A stretch of 64,000 nucleotides of DNA from Photobacterium sp. TLY01 (lineage in GTDB: Bacteria > Pseudomonadota > Gammaproteobacteria > Enterobacterales > Vibrionaceae), in assembly GCF_021432065.1 (NCBI RefSeq), contig NZ_CP090364.1:558001-622000 (forward strand), read 5' to 3'. Under the pieces are notes generated by a model. The model saw nothing but the letters and a program-made list of their open reading frames with translations, was not told the origin of the DNA and searched no databases. Shown one piece after another: positions 8,290 through 21,124 of this stretch. The stretch's first letter is position 1; every line of letters begins with the position of its first letter. A program made the translations under genes and the position numbers.

Positions 8290-8646
8290 TCAGGCTTCGA
8301 AGTCTTCTTCTGCCATTTCGGCTTCAGTCAATACAGGCTTCTGGCTGTGACTGGCTCGACGGGCTTCCGATTTGTGGGATTGTTTGCTCAGCTGTCGCTC
8401 CAGTTTCTGATACATGTCTTTAATGGCGGCGTACATATTTTCCTGTTCAGAGGATGCCACTATGTTCCCCCCTGGAATGCCGGCTGTTGCTTCCACCTTG
8501 AAGTGCCGGTTGGGTTCTTGGCTGATCACAGCATGCTTGCCGATCAGCGGGACTTGAAAGCGCTCTAACTTACTGAATTTTTCTTCAATGCGCTCACGGA
8601 TAGCAGGGGTGACATCAATGTTTTTGCCTGTGACTTCTACTTGCAT
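8290..8646 (-). CDS. raiA: ribosome-associated inhibitor RaiA (YfiA/HPF family)
   Basis: A 118-residue stationary-phase factor that binds the 30S decoding region and holds ribosomes inactive. The fold motif is seen in MQVEVTGKNIDVTPAIRERIEEKFSKLERF, followed by VEATAGIPGGNIVASS and a charged, disordered tail after residue 95, as in E. coli RaiA (113). A strong AGGAGAGAG ribosome site precedes the ATG. Its place between bamD and pheL is as in E. coli. A CRP-like site lies 65-86 bp upstream, in keeping with cAMP-CRP control of this gene in enterics. Confidence 0.92.
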   Translation of the reverse strand: MQVEVTGKNIDVTPAIRERIEEKFSKLERFQVPLIGKHAVISQEPNRHFKVEATAGIPGGNIVASSEQENMYAAIKDMYQKLERQLSKQSHKSEARRASHSQKPVLTEAEMAEEDFEA

Positions 8647-8710
8647 AGTCTCTCTCCTGTTTTGCTACCCCTTGGTGGGTTAACTTCAGATTACTCTTCT
8701 TAATCGTGAA

Positions 8711-8732
8711 TAAAGTGATCTGGATCAACTTT
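8711..8732 (-). promoter_or_regulatory. candidate CRP-binding site upstream of raiA
   Basis: On the minus strand the 22 bp AAAGTTGATCCAGATCACTT plus two bases match the CRP consensus (TGTGATCTAGATCACA core) at about 17 of 22 positions, with an intact GATCACT right half. The centre is about 75 bp before the raiA start. The rest of the raiA-bamD gap (8647-9013) shows only AT-rich sequence and the bamD terminator. Confidence 0.5.
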
Positions 8733-8961
8733 AATAAGTAAAATAATTCACCAATATATTTCTGTGACTTGTTCTGCTTTGTGACAAGAAAATGAATAAA
8801 AACCCCTTGTCGGGGACATAATGAATGCGGCAGTATGGAGTGAGTTGATGACTGGCGGCCAGTGCTGCTCAGGGGCGTTTTTCGGCCTGAAGCTAAGTGC
8901 TTACTTAGCCTTCAATGGCCAGAACGTGGTGTGATGAGATGCAGTGCGGTAATCTGCAAGA

Positions 8962-8990
8962 ACAAAAAACGGCAGCCTTCTGGCTGCCGT
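8962..8990 (-). terminator. rho-independent terminator of bamD
   Basis: On the minus strand ACGGCAGCC / GGCTGCCGT, a perfect 9-bp stem with a four-base loop, is followed by TTTTTTG, 24 bases after the bamD stop. Confidence 0.88.
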
Positions 8991-9013
8991 TTGTCGTTTT
9001 CATTGCTCAGGGA

Positions 9014-9739
9014 TCAGACCGGATTCAGATCAATCAGTCGCTGAGCATGTTCGGCCGGCGTTTCCAGACCAAGCTTTTCATATGCGGTTTGCATCAGCGG
9101 CAGCGACTGGCGTGCCGCTTCCGTATCCGGATACAGTCGCTGAATTTGCTGGCAGCGGTTCACGGCGGCCACCCAGGCTTCACGGCGGATATAAAAGTCG
9201 GCAGCGGCTAACTCGTAATTGGCCAGACGGTTTTTCAGATAAACCAGTCTGGCTTTGGCGTCTGCGGCGTACTGGCTGCTCGGGTAACGATCCAGCAGGC
9301 GCTTAAAGTCACGAAATGCCTGGCGAGCCGGTTCCGGATCTCTGTCGTGGCGATCAATATCAAACACATCGTGCATGAAAGAACGGTCCTGGGCCATGTG
9401 TGTCAGACCGCGCATATAGAGCACCCAGTCGGCTTTTTCATGGGTGGGATTTAATCGGGTAAAGCGATCTATGGTTGCTTCGCCCAGCGCCAGATCATCG
9501 TTCTTGTAATAAGCGTAAATCAGATCAAGCTGCACCTGCTCTGAATAAGCACCGAACGGATAACGGGAGTCCAGTGCTTCTAATCTTTCTATGGCGGTGA
9601 CCCAGCTACCACTTTGTAAGGCTTGCTGAGCACTGCCGTACAGCTCAGAAGGCGGAATATCCGGTACCACTTCCTCTGTACTGGAGCAACCAGACACAAT
9701 AGCGGCGGCAAGAAAGGTCGTGATTATCAGGCGTTTCAT
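9014..9739 (-). CDS. bamD: outer-membrane assembly lipoprotein BamD
   Basis: A 241-residue essential lipoprotein of the BAM complex that inserts beta-barrel proteins in the outer membrane. The start chosen is MKRLIITTFLAAAIVSGC, with a lipobox ending at Cys18; an ATG 8 codons upstream is possible. Mature protein is helical TPR, with SELYGSAQQALQSG, YPFGAYSEQVQLDLIYAYYK and YPSSQYAADAKARL typical of BamD (YfiO). AAGGAA sits 12 bases before the chosen ATG. It is divergent from rluD, as in other gammaproteobacteria. Confidence 0.95.
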   Translation of the reverse strand: MKRLIITTFLAAAIVSGCSSTEEVVPDIPPSELYGSAQQALQSGSWVTAIERLEALDSRYPFGAYSEQVQLDLIYAYYKNDDLALGEATIDRFTRLNPTHEKADWVLYMRGLTHMAQDRSFMHDVFDIDRHDRDPEPARQAFRDFKRLLDRYPSSQYAADAKARLVYLKNRLANYELAAADFYIRREAWVAAVNRCQQIQRLYPDTEAARQSLPLMQTAYEKLGLETPAEHAQRLIDLNPV

Positions 9740-9879
9740 TGCGGCGTCAGTTTCCTTGGTCATAATTTATTTCTGTGATCCATTACGGTCAGCGCCGTTA
9801 ACAGATACAATGACAACTAATATCTGTCATTTTACGCAGCGTTTAGGCTTTAGTCTCACGCTTTTTGAAAAAGTTCTTT

Positions 9880-10854
9880 ATGGCACAGCAAATAGAGTTA
9901 AGCAACATAGTAAACGATAGTCAGCTTGGTCAACGTCTTGATCAGGCGCTGGCTGAACTGTTTTCCGATTATTCCCGTTCACGGATTAAAGACTGGATTC
10001 TCAATGGCAGCGTCTGCGTCAATGGCACAGTGGTGACCAAGCCTCGCCTGAAAATGATGGGCGGTGAAAAACTCACGGTTGTGGCTGAGATTGAAGATGA
10101 GGAGCGCTGGATCGCGCAAGACCTCCCGCTCGACATTGTCTATGAAGATGAGCATCTGCTGGTGATAAACAAGCCGCGCGATTTTGTGGTTCACCCGGGA
10201 GCCGGCACACCGGATGGCACTGTGCTGAACGCACTGTTACATCACTGCCCGTCTCTGGCAGAGGTACCGCGAGCCGGTATTGTGCACCGTCTGGATAAAG
10301 ACACCACGGGCCTGATGGTCGTGGCGAAAACGATTCAGGCTCAGACCCGGCTGGTTCGTGCGCTGCAAAAACGCAAAATCACCCGTGAATATGAAGCCGT
10401 TGCCATGGGCAAAATGACCGGCGGTGGTGTGGTTGAAAAACCGATTGGCCGTCATTCGACGAAGCGTACCTCGATGGCGGTGCATGAACTGGGCAAGCCG
10501 GCGATTACCCATTACCGGGTTGCGGAGCATTTTCGTGAACACACCAGCCTGGTGCTGCGTCTGGAGACGGGACGGACCCATCAGATCCGTGTTCACATGG
10601 CATATCTGTCGCACCCGCTGGTGGGGGATACCCTGTACGGCGGTCGTCCGCGTCCGCCGCGAAATGCTTCTCCGGAAGTGATCCAAGCGCTCCGGGCGTT
10701 TGATCGTCAGGCGCTGCACGCTCGTATGCTGAGGCTTGATCACCCGATCACCGGAGAGTTAATGGAATGGCACGCAGAGACCCCCAAAGATATGGTGGCG
10801 CTTGTCGAGATCCTGCGTCAGGACAAACTTGACCATCCAGAGGATGATTACTGA
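9880..10854 (+). CDS. rluD: 23S rRNA pseudouridine synthase RluD
   Basis: A 324-residue enzyme that makes pseudouridines 1911, 1915 and 1917 in helix 69 of 23S rRNA. It has an N-terminal S4 RNA-binding domain (QLGQRLDQALAELFSDYSRSRIKDW) and the catalytic domain with the RluA-family signature HRLDKDTTGLMVVAK (catalytic Asp about residue 139). The start is MAQQIELSN, matching E. coli MAQRVQL; a TTG 5 codons earlier was not used. pgeF begins one base after its stop, so the two are one operon. Confidence 0.95.
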   Translation: MAQQIELSNIVNDSQLGQRLDQALAELFSDYSRSRIKDWILNGSVCVNGTVVTKPRLKMMGGEKLTVVAEIEDEERWIAQDLPLDIVYEDEHLLVINKPRDFVVHPGAGTPDGTVLNALLHHCPSLAEVPRAGIVHRLDKDTTGLMVVAKTIQAQTRLVRALQKRKITREYEAVAMGKMTGGGVVEKPIGRHSTKRTSMAVHELGKPAITHYRVAEHFREHTSLVLRLETGRTHQIRVHMAYLSHPLVGDTLYGGRPRPPRNASPEVIQALRAFDRQALHARMLRLDHPITGELMEWHAETPKDMVALVEILRQDKLDHPEDDY

Positions 10855-10855
10855 G

Positions 10856-11584
10856 ATGTGGATAACCCCAGACTGGCCAGCGCCTGAGAATGTCAAAGCC
10901 ATCAGTACCACCCGCTCCGGGGGGATCAGCCTGGGGCCTTATGCTGGTCTCAATCTGGGGGATCATGTCGGCGATGAGCCGGCAGCCGTTGCGCACAATC
11001 GTCAATGGTTACAGCAACAACTGGGCTTAGTGCATGCACCCGCCTGGTTGTCGCAAACGCATAGCACCCGAGTGCTGGATCTGCATGAGCCGCTCACCCA
11101 GATCCCGAATGCGGATGCCAGCGTGACCCGGGAAACCGGTATTGCATGCACTGTGATGACGGCAGATTGTTTGCCGGTATTGCTGTGCGATCGACAGGGC
11201 ACTCAGGTGGGAGCCGTGCATGCCGGGTGGCGTGGACTGGCTGACGGTATTCTGGAAGAAACGGTCAGGACATTTTCTGCTGAAGCTGATCAGATTCTGG
11301 CTTGGTTGGGGCCAGCCATCGGCCCGGCTGCTTTTGAAGTGGGTGGCGAAGTCAGAGCGCAATTCCTGGCCGATGATCCTGCAGCGGAAGCTGCATTTCA
11401 GCCTAAAGGTGAAAAATGGCTGGCGGATCTTTATCAACTGGCCCGATTGCGGCTACAGCGGCAGGGTGTAACCCAGATATTTGGCGGGACTGAATGTACC
11501 TATGCTGACCCAGCCCGCTTTTATTCTTACCGGCGTGATGGTGTGACCGGCCGACAAGCCAGCCTGATCTGGCTGTCACATTAA
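10856..11584 (+). CDS. pgeF: peptidoglycan editing factor PgeF (YfiH, laccase-domain)
   Basis: A 242-residue cytoplasmic protein of the YfiH/COG1496 family. In E. coli it removes peptidoglycan precursors that wrongly carry L-Ser in place of L-Ala; other members act on purine nucleosides. Metal-site motifs are present: STRSGG near the N-terminus, VMTADCLPVLLCDR near residue 98, AVHAGWRGLADG near 121 and WLGPAIGPAAFEVG. The start at 10856 matches the family's MWITPDWP-like opening and immediately follows the rluD stop; an ATG at 10844 overlapping rluD is an alternative. Order rluD-pgeF-clpB is as in E. coli. Confidence 0.92.
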   Translation: MWITPDWPAPENVKAISTTRSGGISLGPYAGLNLGDHVGDEPAAVAHNRQWLQQQLGLVHAPAWLSQTHSTRVLDLHEPLTQIPNADASVTRETGIACTVMTADCLPVLLCDRQGTQVGAVHAGWRGLADGILEETVRTFSAEADQILAWLGPAIGPAAFEVGGEVRAQFLADDPAAEAAFQPKGEKWLADLYQLARLRLQRQGVTQIFGGTECTYADPARFYSYRRDGVTGRQASLIWLSH

Positions 11585-11594
11585 TCTTCTCTCA

Positions 11595-11628
11595 ATATTA
11601 AAAAGCGGCCTTGAGCCGCTTTTTAATA
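11595..11628 (+). terminator. rho-independent terminator after rluD-pgeF
   Basis: A long perfect stem (AAAAAGCGGC / GCCGCTTTTT, extended by ATATT/AATAT) with a CTTGA loop and a built-in T run, 11 bases after the pgeF stop. Confidence 0.9.
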
Positions 11629-11643
11629 TCCCTACAATTTATG

Positions 11644-11672
11644 CTTGAAAAGCACACGGCGCGCAACCATAT
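11644..11672 (+). promoter_or_regulatory. sigma-32 heat-shock promoter of clpB
   Basis: CTTGAAA at 11644-11650 and AACCATAT at 11665-11672 are 14 bp apart, close to the RpoH consensus (CTTGAAA, 11-16 bp, CCCCATNT). This fits clpB, a known heat-shock gene. Confidence 0.75.
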
Positions 11673-11712
11673 ACAAAGATAATGACAAGGTCATATCTAG
11701 AGTGGAGGACTT

Positions 11713-14286
11713 ATGCGTCTTGACCGGTTTACAAGCAAATTTCAATTAGCGATTTCTGATGCGCAGTCGCTGGCTTTAGGACGAGACCATCAGTACATCG
11801 AACCTGTGCATTTGATGATGGCACTGATGAATCAGGACAGCAGCACCACGCGCCCGCTGCTGACTCTGCTGAATGTAGATATTACCCAATTGCGCTCCAG
11901 TCTGTCTGAACAACTCGACCGTTTACCTAAAGTCAGCGGTATCGGCGGCGATGTGCAGTTGTCTCATGGCATGGGCGTGTTGTTTAACATGTGTGACAAG
12001 CTGGCGCAGAAACGCAAAGACAAATACATTTCTTCCGAGCTGTTCATTCTGGCGGCGGTGGACGACAAAGGCCCGTTGGGCGAGTTATTGCGCAAGTTTG
12101 GCTTAAGTGCTGAAAAAGTTGAACAGGCGATTGAGAAAATCCGCGGTGGCCAGAAAGTTGATGACCCCAATGCCGAAGAAAACCGTCAGGCGCTGGAAAA
12201 GTTCACCATTGATCTGACCGAGCGTGCCGAGCAAGGCAAGTTGGATCCTGTGATTGGCCGCGATGAAGAAATTCGCCGAACCATTCAAGTTCTGCAACGC
12301 CGTACAAAGAACAATCCGGTCCTGATTGGTGAGCCGGGTGTCGGTAAAACGGCAATTGTTGAAGGTCTTGCCCAGCGTATTGTCAATGGCGAAGTGCCTG
12401 AAGGGCTGCGCAATAAGCGAGTGCTGTCTTTGGATATGGGGGCACTGATTGCTGGTGCCAAATATCGTGGTGAGTTTGAAGAACGCCTCAAATCAGTTTT
12501 GAACGAACTGGCGCAGGAAGAGGGCAGCGTCATCCTCTTTATTGATGAGCTGCATACCATGGTGGGCGCCGGTAAAGGTGAAGGCGCCATGGATGCGGGC
12601 AATATGCTGAAACCTGCGCTGGCTCGTGGTGAGCTTCATTGCGTCGGGGCGACAACACTGGACGAGTACCGTCAGTTCATTGAAAAAGACGCCGCGCTGG
12701 AGCGCCGTTTCCAGAAAGTGCTGGTGGAAGAGCCAAACGTTGAAGATACCATCGCGATTTTACGGGGCCTGAAAGAGCGTTATGCCCTGCATCACCATGT
12801 CGAGATTACCGATCCGGCAATTGTCGCGGCGGCCAGCTTGTCGCACCGCTATATCTCTGATCGTCAATTACCGGATAAAGCGATCGATCTGATTGATGAG
12901 GCAGCATCCAGCATTCGCATGCAGATTGATTCCAAACCGGAATCGCTCGACCGTCTTGAGCGCCGGATCATTCAACTGAAAATTGAGCAGCAGGCACTGT
13001 CAAAAGAAAACGATGATGCCAGTCAGAAACGATTGGCTGTTCTGAGTGAAGAGCTAGCTGGAAAAGAAAAAGAATACGCAGAACTGGAAGAAGTCTGGAA
13101 CGCCGAAAAGGCAGCGCTATCCGGCACCCAACACATTAAGGCTGAACTGGAGCAGGCACGTACCGATATGGAAATTGCCCGTCGTGCTGGTGATCTGAAC
13201 CGGATGTCTGAATTGCAGTACGGCAAGATTCCTGCGCTTGAAAAGCAATTGGATCTGGCGGCTCAGGCTGAAATGCAGGAAATGAGCCTACTGAAAAACC
13301 GGGTCACGGATGCTGAAATTGCGGAAGTTCTGTCCCGTCAGACCGGTATTCCTGTATCCCGTATGCTGGAAGGCGAACGCGATAAACTGCTGCGAATGGA
13401 AGCAGCACTGCATCAGCGGGTGATCGGTCAGGACGAAGCGGTGAATTCAGTGGCGAATGCGATTCGTCGCAGCCGGGCAGGATTATCTGATCCGAACCGG
13501 CCGATTGGTTCTTTCCTGTTCCTCGGCCCGACCGGGGTCGGTAAAACCGAGCTGTGTAAAGCGCTGGCGAACTTCATGTTTGACAGTGATGACGCCATGG
13601 TGCGAATTGATATGTCCGAATTCATGGAAAAGCATTCGGTTGCCCGGCTTGTTGGTGCACCTCCGGGTTATGTGGGCTATGAAGAAGGGGGGTACCTGAC
13701 TGAAGCGGTTCGCCGGCGTCCTTATTCTGTCATTTTGCTGGATGAGGTTGAAAAAGCGCACCCGGACGTGTTCAACATTTTGCTGCAAGTGCTGGATGAT
13801 GGCCGTCTGACTGACGGACAGGGCAGAACGGTCGACTTCCGGAACAGTGTTATTATCATGACATCGAACCTGGGCTCTGATCGGATTCAGGAACATTTTG
13901 GTGAGCTTGATTATGACGGTATCAAACAGTTGGTGATGGACGTTGTCGTTCATCATTTCCGTCCGGAGTTTATCAACCGGGTTGATGAAACCGTGGTTTT
14001 CCATCCACTGGGTGATAAGCACATTAAAGATATCGCGCGGATTCAGATTGGTCGTCTGAGCGCTCGACTGGAAGAAAAAGGCTTTGAACTGAAAGTTGAT
14101 GAGTCTGCCCTGGATTTGATTGCAAGTGCAGGTTTCGATCCGGTTTATGGGGCTCGACCGCTGAAACGCGCGATCCAGCAATACATTGAAAACCCATTGG
14201 CTCAGGATATTCTTTCCGGGAAATTAACGGTTGATAAGCCCATTGTGCTTACAGCGAAAGATGAGCATATCTCTACCAGCCAATAA
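11713..14286 (+). CDS. clpB: ATP-dependent disaggregase ClpB
   Basis: An 857-residue AAA+ chaperone that, with DnaK, pulls apart protein aggregates after heat stress. The order is the N-domain (1-145), the first AAA domain with Walker A GEPGVGKT (about 206) and Walker [10 protein letters not shown], the coiled-coil middle domain (about 405-525, rich in Glu/Lys/Leu), and the second AAA domain with [15 protein letters not shown] (about 605) and [14 protein letters not shown]. Length equals E. coli ClpB. GGAGG lies 7 bases before the ATG. A sigma-32 promoter precedes it and a terminator follows. Confidence 0.98.
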   Translation: MRLDRFTSKFQLAISDAQSLALGRDHQYIEPVHLMMALMNQDSSTTRPLLTLLNVDITQLRSSLSEQLDRLPKVSGIGGDVQLSHGMGVLFNMCDKLAQKRKDKYISSELFILAAVDDKGPLGELLRKFGLSAEKVEQAIEKIRGGQKVDDPNAEENRQALEKFTIDLTERAEQGKLDPVIGRDEEIRRTIQVLQRRTKNNPVLIGEPGVGKTAIVEGLAQRIVNGEVPEGLRNKRVLSLDMGALIAGAKYRGEFEERLKSVLNELAQEEGSVILFIDELHTMVGAGKGEGAMDAGNMLKPALARGELHCVGATTLDEYRQFIEKDAALERRFQKVLVEEPNVEDTIAILRGLKERYALHHHVEITDPAIVAAASLSHRYISDRQLPDKAIDLIDEAASSIRMQIDSKPESLDRLERRIIQLKIEQQALSKENDDASQKRLAVLSEELAGKEKEYAELEEVWNAEKAALSGTQHIKAELEQARTDMEIARRAGDLNRMSELQYGKIPALEKQLDLAAQAEMQEMSLLKNRVTDAEIAEVLSRQTGIPVSRMLEGERDKLLRMEAALHQRVIGQDEAVNSVANAIRRSRAGLSDPNRPIGSFLFLGPTGVGKTELCKALANFMFDSDDAMVRIDMSEFMEKHSVARLVGAPPGYVGYEEGGYLTEAVRRRPYSVILLDEVEKAHPDVFNILLQVLDDGRLTDGQGRTVDFRNSVIIMTSNLGSDRIQEHFGELDYDGIKQLVMDVVVHHFRPEFINRVDETVVFHPLGDKHIKDIARIQIGRLSARLEEKGFELKVDESALDLIASAGFDPVYGARPLKRAIQQYIENPLAQDILSGKLTVDKPIVLTAKDEHISTSQ

Positions 14287-14305
14287 ATTATGATGTTCAC
14301 GTGAG

Positions 14306-14337
14306 AAAAGCCTGCCTTGAGCAGGCTTTTCTGTTTT
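14306..14337 (+). terminator. rho-independent terminator of clpB
   Basis: A perfect 10-bp stem AAAAGCCTGC / GCAGGCTTTT with a CTTGA loop, then CTGTTTTTT, 19 bases after the clpB stop. Confidence 0.9.
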
Positions 14338-14380
14338 TTGGCTTGAATTTGTAGATGTATTGGTCGTTAATTTACTTTTT

Positions 14381-14458
14381 GGTTAAATTTTGCTCTGTCG
14401 AAATTATTTTATGATTTTACGCTTGCCAAGATGAATGAACTCTCTATAATGCGCCTCC
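14381..14458 (+). promoter_or_regulatory. rRNA operon promoter with Fis-like site
   Basis: TTGCCA (14423-14428) and a perfect TATAAT (14445-14450) are 16 bp apart, followed by the GC-rich discriminator GCGCCTCC typical of stringently controlled rrn promoters. AT-rich sequence upstream suits an UP element, and GGTTAAATTTTGCT at 14381-14394 resembles a Fis site about 70 bp before the start. The leader carries a boxA-like CGTTCTTTAACAA at 14499 for antitermination. Nothing else is seen from 14338 to 14695. Confidence 0.8.
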
Positions 14459-14695
14459 GTTGTCACGATAAACCGCACGGCTTAACGAGATAACAAAACG
14501 TTCTTTAACAATTTGACCATGCAATCTGTGTGGGCACTCGACAATGATACAGTCATCAAAGATTTTATCAGTGAACTGAGTGACCAAATGGTAGCGCTTT
14601 CTCGAAAGAGTTACCGGCACAGTCAATTCGTTTCAACTTCGGTTGGAACATCAGTAATCACTGAGCCGCTTCTCTTTAGAGAAGCAACAAAACTT

Positions 14696-16247
<1,552 letters not shown>

Positions 16248-16371
16248 CCTAAAGACTGTGTCGTTGATGCAGTGTCCACACAGATTGCCTGGTCGAAATG
16301 TAGAGAGCCACTCATGCTGCCCAACAGCATGGGTACGAATTAGCGAAACATGTTTCGCTGACAGAATTAGA

Positions 16372-16447
16372 GTCCCATTCGTCTAGAGGCCTAGGACACC
16401 GCCCTTTCACGGCGGTAACAGGGGTTCGACTCCCCTATGGGACGCCA
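16372..16447 (+). tRNA. gltT: tRNA-Glu (UUC)
   Basis: A 76-nt cloverleaf with encoded CCA in the 16S-23S spacer. The anticodon loop CTTTCAC gives TTC at 16406-16408, with a CCGCC/GGCGG anticodon stem and GTCCCAT/ATGGGAC acceptor stem. It is processed from the rRNA transcript. Confidence 0.95.
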
Positions 16448-16448
16448 C

Positions 16449-16524
16449 GGGTCGTTAGCTCAGTTGGTAGAGCAGTTGACTTTTAATCAATTGGTCGCAG
16501 GTTCGAATCCTGCACGACCCACCA
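16449..16524 (+). tRNA. tRNA-Lys (UUU)
   Basis: A 76-nt cloverleaf with encoded CCA, one base after tRNA-Glu. The acceptor stem is GGGTCGT/ACGACCC, the D-arm GCTCAGTTGGTAGAGC, and the anticodon loop carries TTT. Confidence 0.95.
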
Positions 16525-16553
16525 TTCCTGCCACAGGAATGTAAAAATACAGT

Positions 16554-16629
16554 GGGCGATTAGCTCAGTTGGGAGAGCACCTCCCTTACAAGGAGGGGGT
16601 CACTGGTTCGAGCCCGGTATCGCCCACCA
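16554..16629 (+). tRNA. tRNA-Val (UAC)
   Basis: A 76-nt cloverleaf with encoded CCA. The acceptor stem is GGGCGAT/ATCGCCC and the anticodon loop CTTACAA carries TAC. Glu-Lys-Val in one spacer is a known Vibrionaceae arrangement. Confidence 0.95.
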
Positions 16630-16937
16630 CTCTCTAAATACTTTCTGCACGGATACGCAGATTCAATAGCTGAATTGTTGTTGGACCGATTTTCTGACGC
16701 TGAAAGCCTTTAGAAAGTGGTTATTGAAAGATAATTCACATGCTCTTTAACAATCTGGAAAGCTGACTAGTAAATTCAATCTTTGAGATTGAATCAAAAA
16801 CTGTTTCGAGAGAAACAGAGTTCTCAAGCAACACACATTCAAGTGTCTTGTGTAAGAGTCCGGCGAATAAACCAATTGTCTCTTTGTCAGAGACGAACCT
16901 TGGTTGTTTGAACATACGAAACCTCTTGGGGTTGTAT
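16630..16937 (+). other. 16S-23S spacer, distal part with boxA and 23S processing stem
   Basis: TGCTCTTTAACAA at 16741 is a textbook boxA antitermination element. From about 16919 to 16943 the sequence pairs with 19818-19846 across the 23S gene (AACCTCTTGGGGTTGTATGG against CCATACAACACCCAAGGGG), forming the double-stranded stalk cut by RNase III. No gene is seen here. Confidence 0.75.
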
Positions 16938-19827
<2,890 letters not shown>

Positions 19828-19919
19828 ACAACACCCAAGGGGTTTTAGCGGACTCCATAAGCACTTGAATGATGTGCTGAGAACTTAAGTCAGATTTTCC
19901 AAGATTGTTGAACAAATTT

Positions 19920-20039
19920 TGCTTGGCGACCATAGCGCTGTGGACCCACCTGATCCCATGCCGAACTCAGACGTGAAACGCAGCAGCGCCGATGGTAGTG
20001 TGGGGTCTCCCCATGTGAGAGTAGGACATCGCCAGGTTT
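19920..20039 (+). rRNA. rrf: 5S ribosomal RNA
   Basis: About 120 nt, closely matching gamma-proteobacterial 5S: TGCTTGGCGACCATAGCG at the 5' end, CCATGCCGAACTCAG in the middle and a 3' end pairing with the 5' end (CGCCAGG). It follows 23S by 92 bases. Confidence 0.97.
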
Positions 20040-20199
20040 TCATTGCCCATCTTGGGTGATAGCTCGCATCTTTTGATACTTGCGATACTCATGTGCTAAT
20101 GCACACTGCGCTTCTCAGTTCAAAATCTGCATCGCATCACGCAAGATGACCGAAACAAAGCAGTGCAGCGTAAGACTTTGTTGGGCAGAAAAATTGAGT

Positions 20200-20276
20200 G
20201 GAGCGGTAGTTCAGTTGGTTAGAATACCGGCCTGTCACGCCGGGGGTCGCGGGTTCGAGTCCCGTCCGCTCCGCCA
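20200..20276 (+). tRNA. tRNA-Asp (GUC)
   Basis: A 77-nt cloverleaf with encoded CCA. The acceptor stem is GGAGCGG/CCGCTCC and the anticodon loop CTGTCAC gives GTC. It is the last gene of the rRNA operon, 160 bases after 5S. Its 3' 22 bases are repeated 169 bp downstream. Confidence 0.95.
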
Positions 20277-20335
20277 CTTCTTAGAGAAACCCAGTCAGCA
20301 ATGGCTGGGTTTTTTGCTATCTGGAGATTGCAGTG
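20255..20335 (+). repeat. 81-bp direct repeat, copy A (tRNA-Asp 3' end plus terminator)
   Basis: Runs from the T-loop of tRNA-Asp through the terminator to GATTGCAGTG. It matches copy B at 20424-20504 at 77 of 81 positions without gaps. Confidence 0.9.
20287..20317 (+). terminator. rRNA operon terminator, copy 1
   Basis: An 8-bp stem AAACCCAG / CTGGGTTT with loop TCAGCAATGG, followed by TTTT, 10 bases after tRNA-Asp. Confidence 0.85.
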
Positions 20336-20423
20336 CCTTTGGTTGTTCGTCACTGATGGATTGCCCAGAATGGGCGCCCCAAAAGTGCGTTGCACTTTGG
20401 TCGCGGGCCGGAATGCCGGACCA

Positions 20424-20504
20424 TCGAGTCCCGTCCGCTCCGCCACTTATCAGAGAAACCCAGTCAGCAATGGCTGGGTTTTTTGCTGTCTGGCGATTGC
20501 AGTG
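20424..20504 (+). repeat. 81-bp direct repeat, copy B, with truncated tRNA-Asp tail
   Basis: The first 22 bases equal the 3' end of tRNA-Asp including CCA, and the rest repeats the terminator (stem 20456-20463 / 20474-20481, then T's). The 5' two thirds of a second tRNA-Asp are missing, so this is not a working tRNA. Between the copies (20336-20423) there is a small hairpin (AAAGTGC/GCACTTT) and no gene. It could be a scar of unequal recombination between rrn operons or a tRNA-linked integration event. From 20505 to 20667 nothing else is seen. Confidence 0.85.
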
Positions 20505-20667
20505 TCGCCGGTTTTTCCTTGCTTATTGAAACCTCATGATCTGTCTTTGAACTCGCTATAGCAGAGGTAGAAACTGGTTACAATTTGGTTGGTTAAGCGC
20601 TTGCCTTCGATGTGAGGCTGTGAGAGGGTTAGGGCAATTTTTCTGGGACGATGAAAGACAATTTGCC

Positions 20668-20985
20668 ATGAGTTTATTCTATGAGCGACAAGAAACCGCT
20701 GATGCTGTCACGATTACACTGAAACCGCATTCTTTGTACCTGATGCTGGTCATGCTTGCAGTCTGGTTAGGGAATGATTTCTTGTTAAAATCAGCGCCGA
20801 TAGCGCAAATTATCATGCCGATATTTATTGTATTTATGGTGATACGTTTCTTTTCGTTAGTCAGAATACAGCGTGAAGTGCTGGTTGCCATGAAGCAGGG
20901 CCGGGTTACCACTCAGGGCAGCAAGTTCTCCTTCACAAATCCATTTCGTTATGTGATTCAAAAAGCACAGAGCTCAGACGCCTAA
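20668..20985 (+). CDS. small membrane protein of unknown function
   Basis: A 105-residue protein I do not recognise. The start chosen is MSLFYERQETADAVT, dropping 16 upstream residues of a longer frame. After a polar start there are two hydrophobic segments (about residues 26-42, SLYLMLVMLAVWLG, and 49-68, IAQIIMPIFIVFMVIRFF) and a basic, probably cytoplasmic tail. It looks like a small two-helix inner-membrane protein. It stands alone with a hairpin terminator candidate after it. Confidence 0.6.
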   Translation: MSLFYERQETADAVTITLKPHSLYLMLVMLAVWLGNDFLLKSAPIAQIIMPIFIVFMVIRFFSLVRIQREVLVAMKQGRVTTQGSKFSFTNPFRYVIQKAQSSDA

Positions 20986-21002
20986 ACCTTTCATTTCATG
21001 AC

Positions 21003-21032
21003 ATAGCCGTCAAATAGTGCGGCTATTCTTTC
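21003..21032 (+). terminator. probable terminator after the small membrane protein gene
   Basis: ATAGCCG / CGGCTAT, a perfect 7-bp stem with a 10-base loop, followed by TCTTTCCT, 18 bases past the stop. Confidence 0.5.
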
Positions 21033-21124
21033 CTGTCAGGACATAGCTCCTGTAGCCAATGATGGCTTATTCCTGGCCAGTATGCAGGCATAATATCTGT
21101 GTTGTTATCGATATAGAGAAATGT

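Noticed and set aside
11964-14181. Antisense frames within clpB, including one of 232 residues
   Set aside because: They mirror the codon structure of a well-supported clpB and have no start signals or recognisable domains.
20080-20561. Open frames running through tRNA-Asp and the duplicated tail
   Set aside because: They translate a tRNA, a terminator and their repeat; no ribosome site or family likeness.
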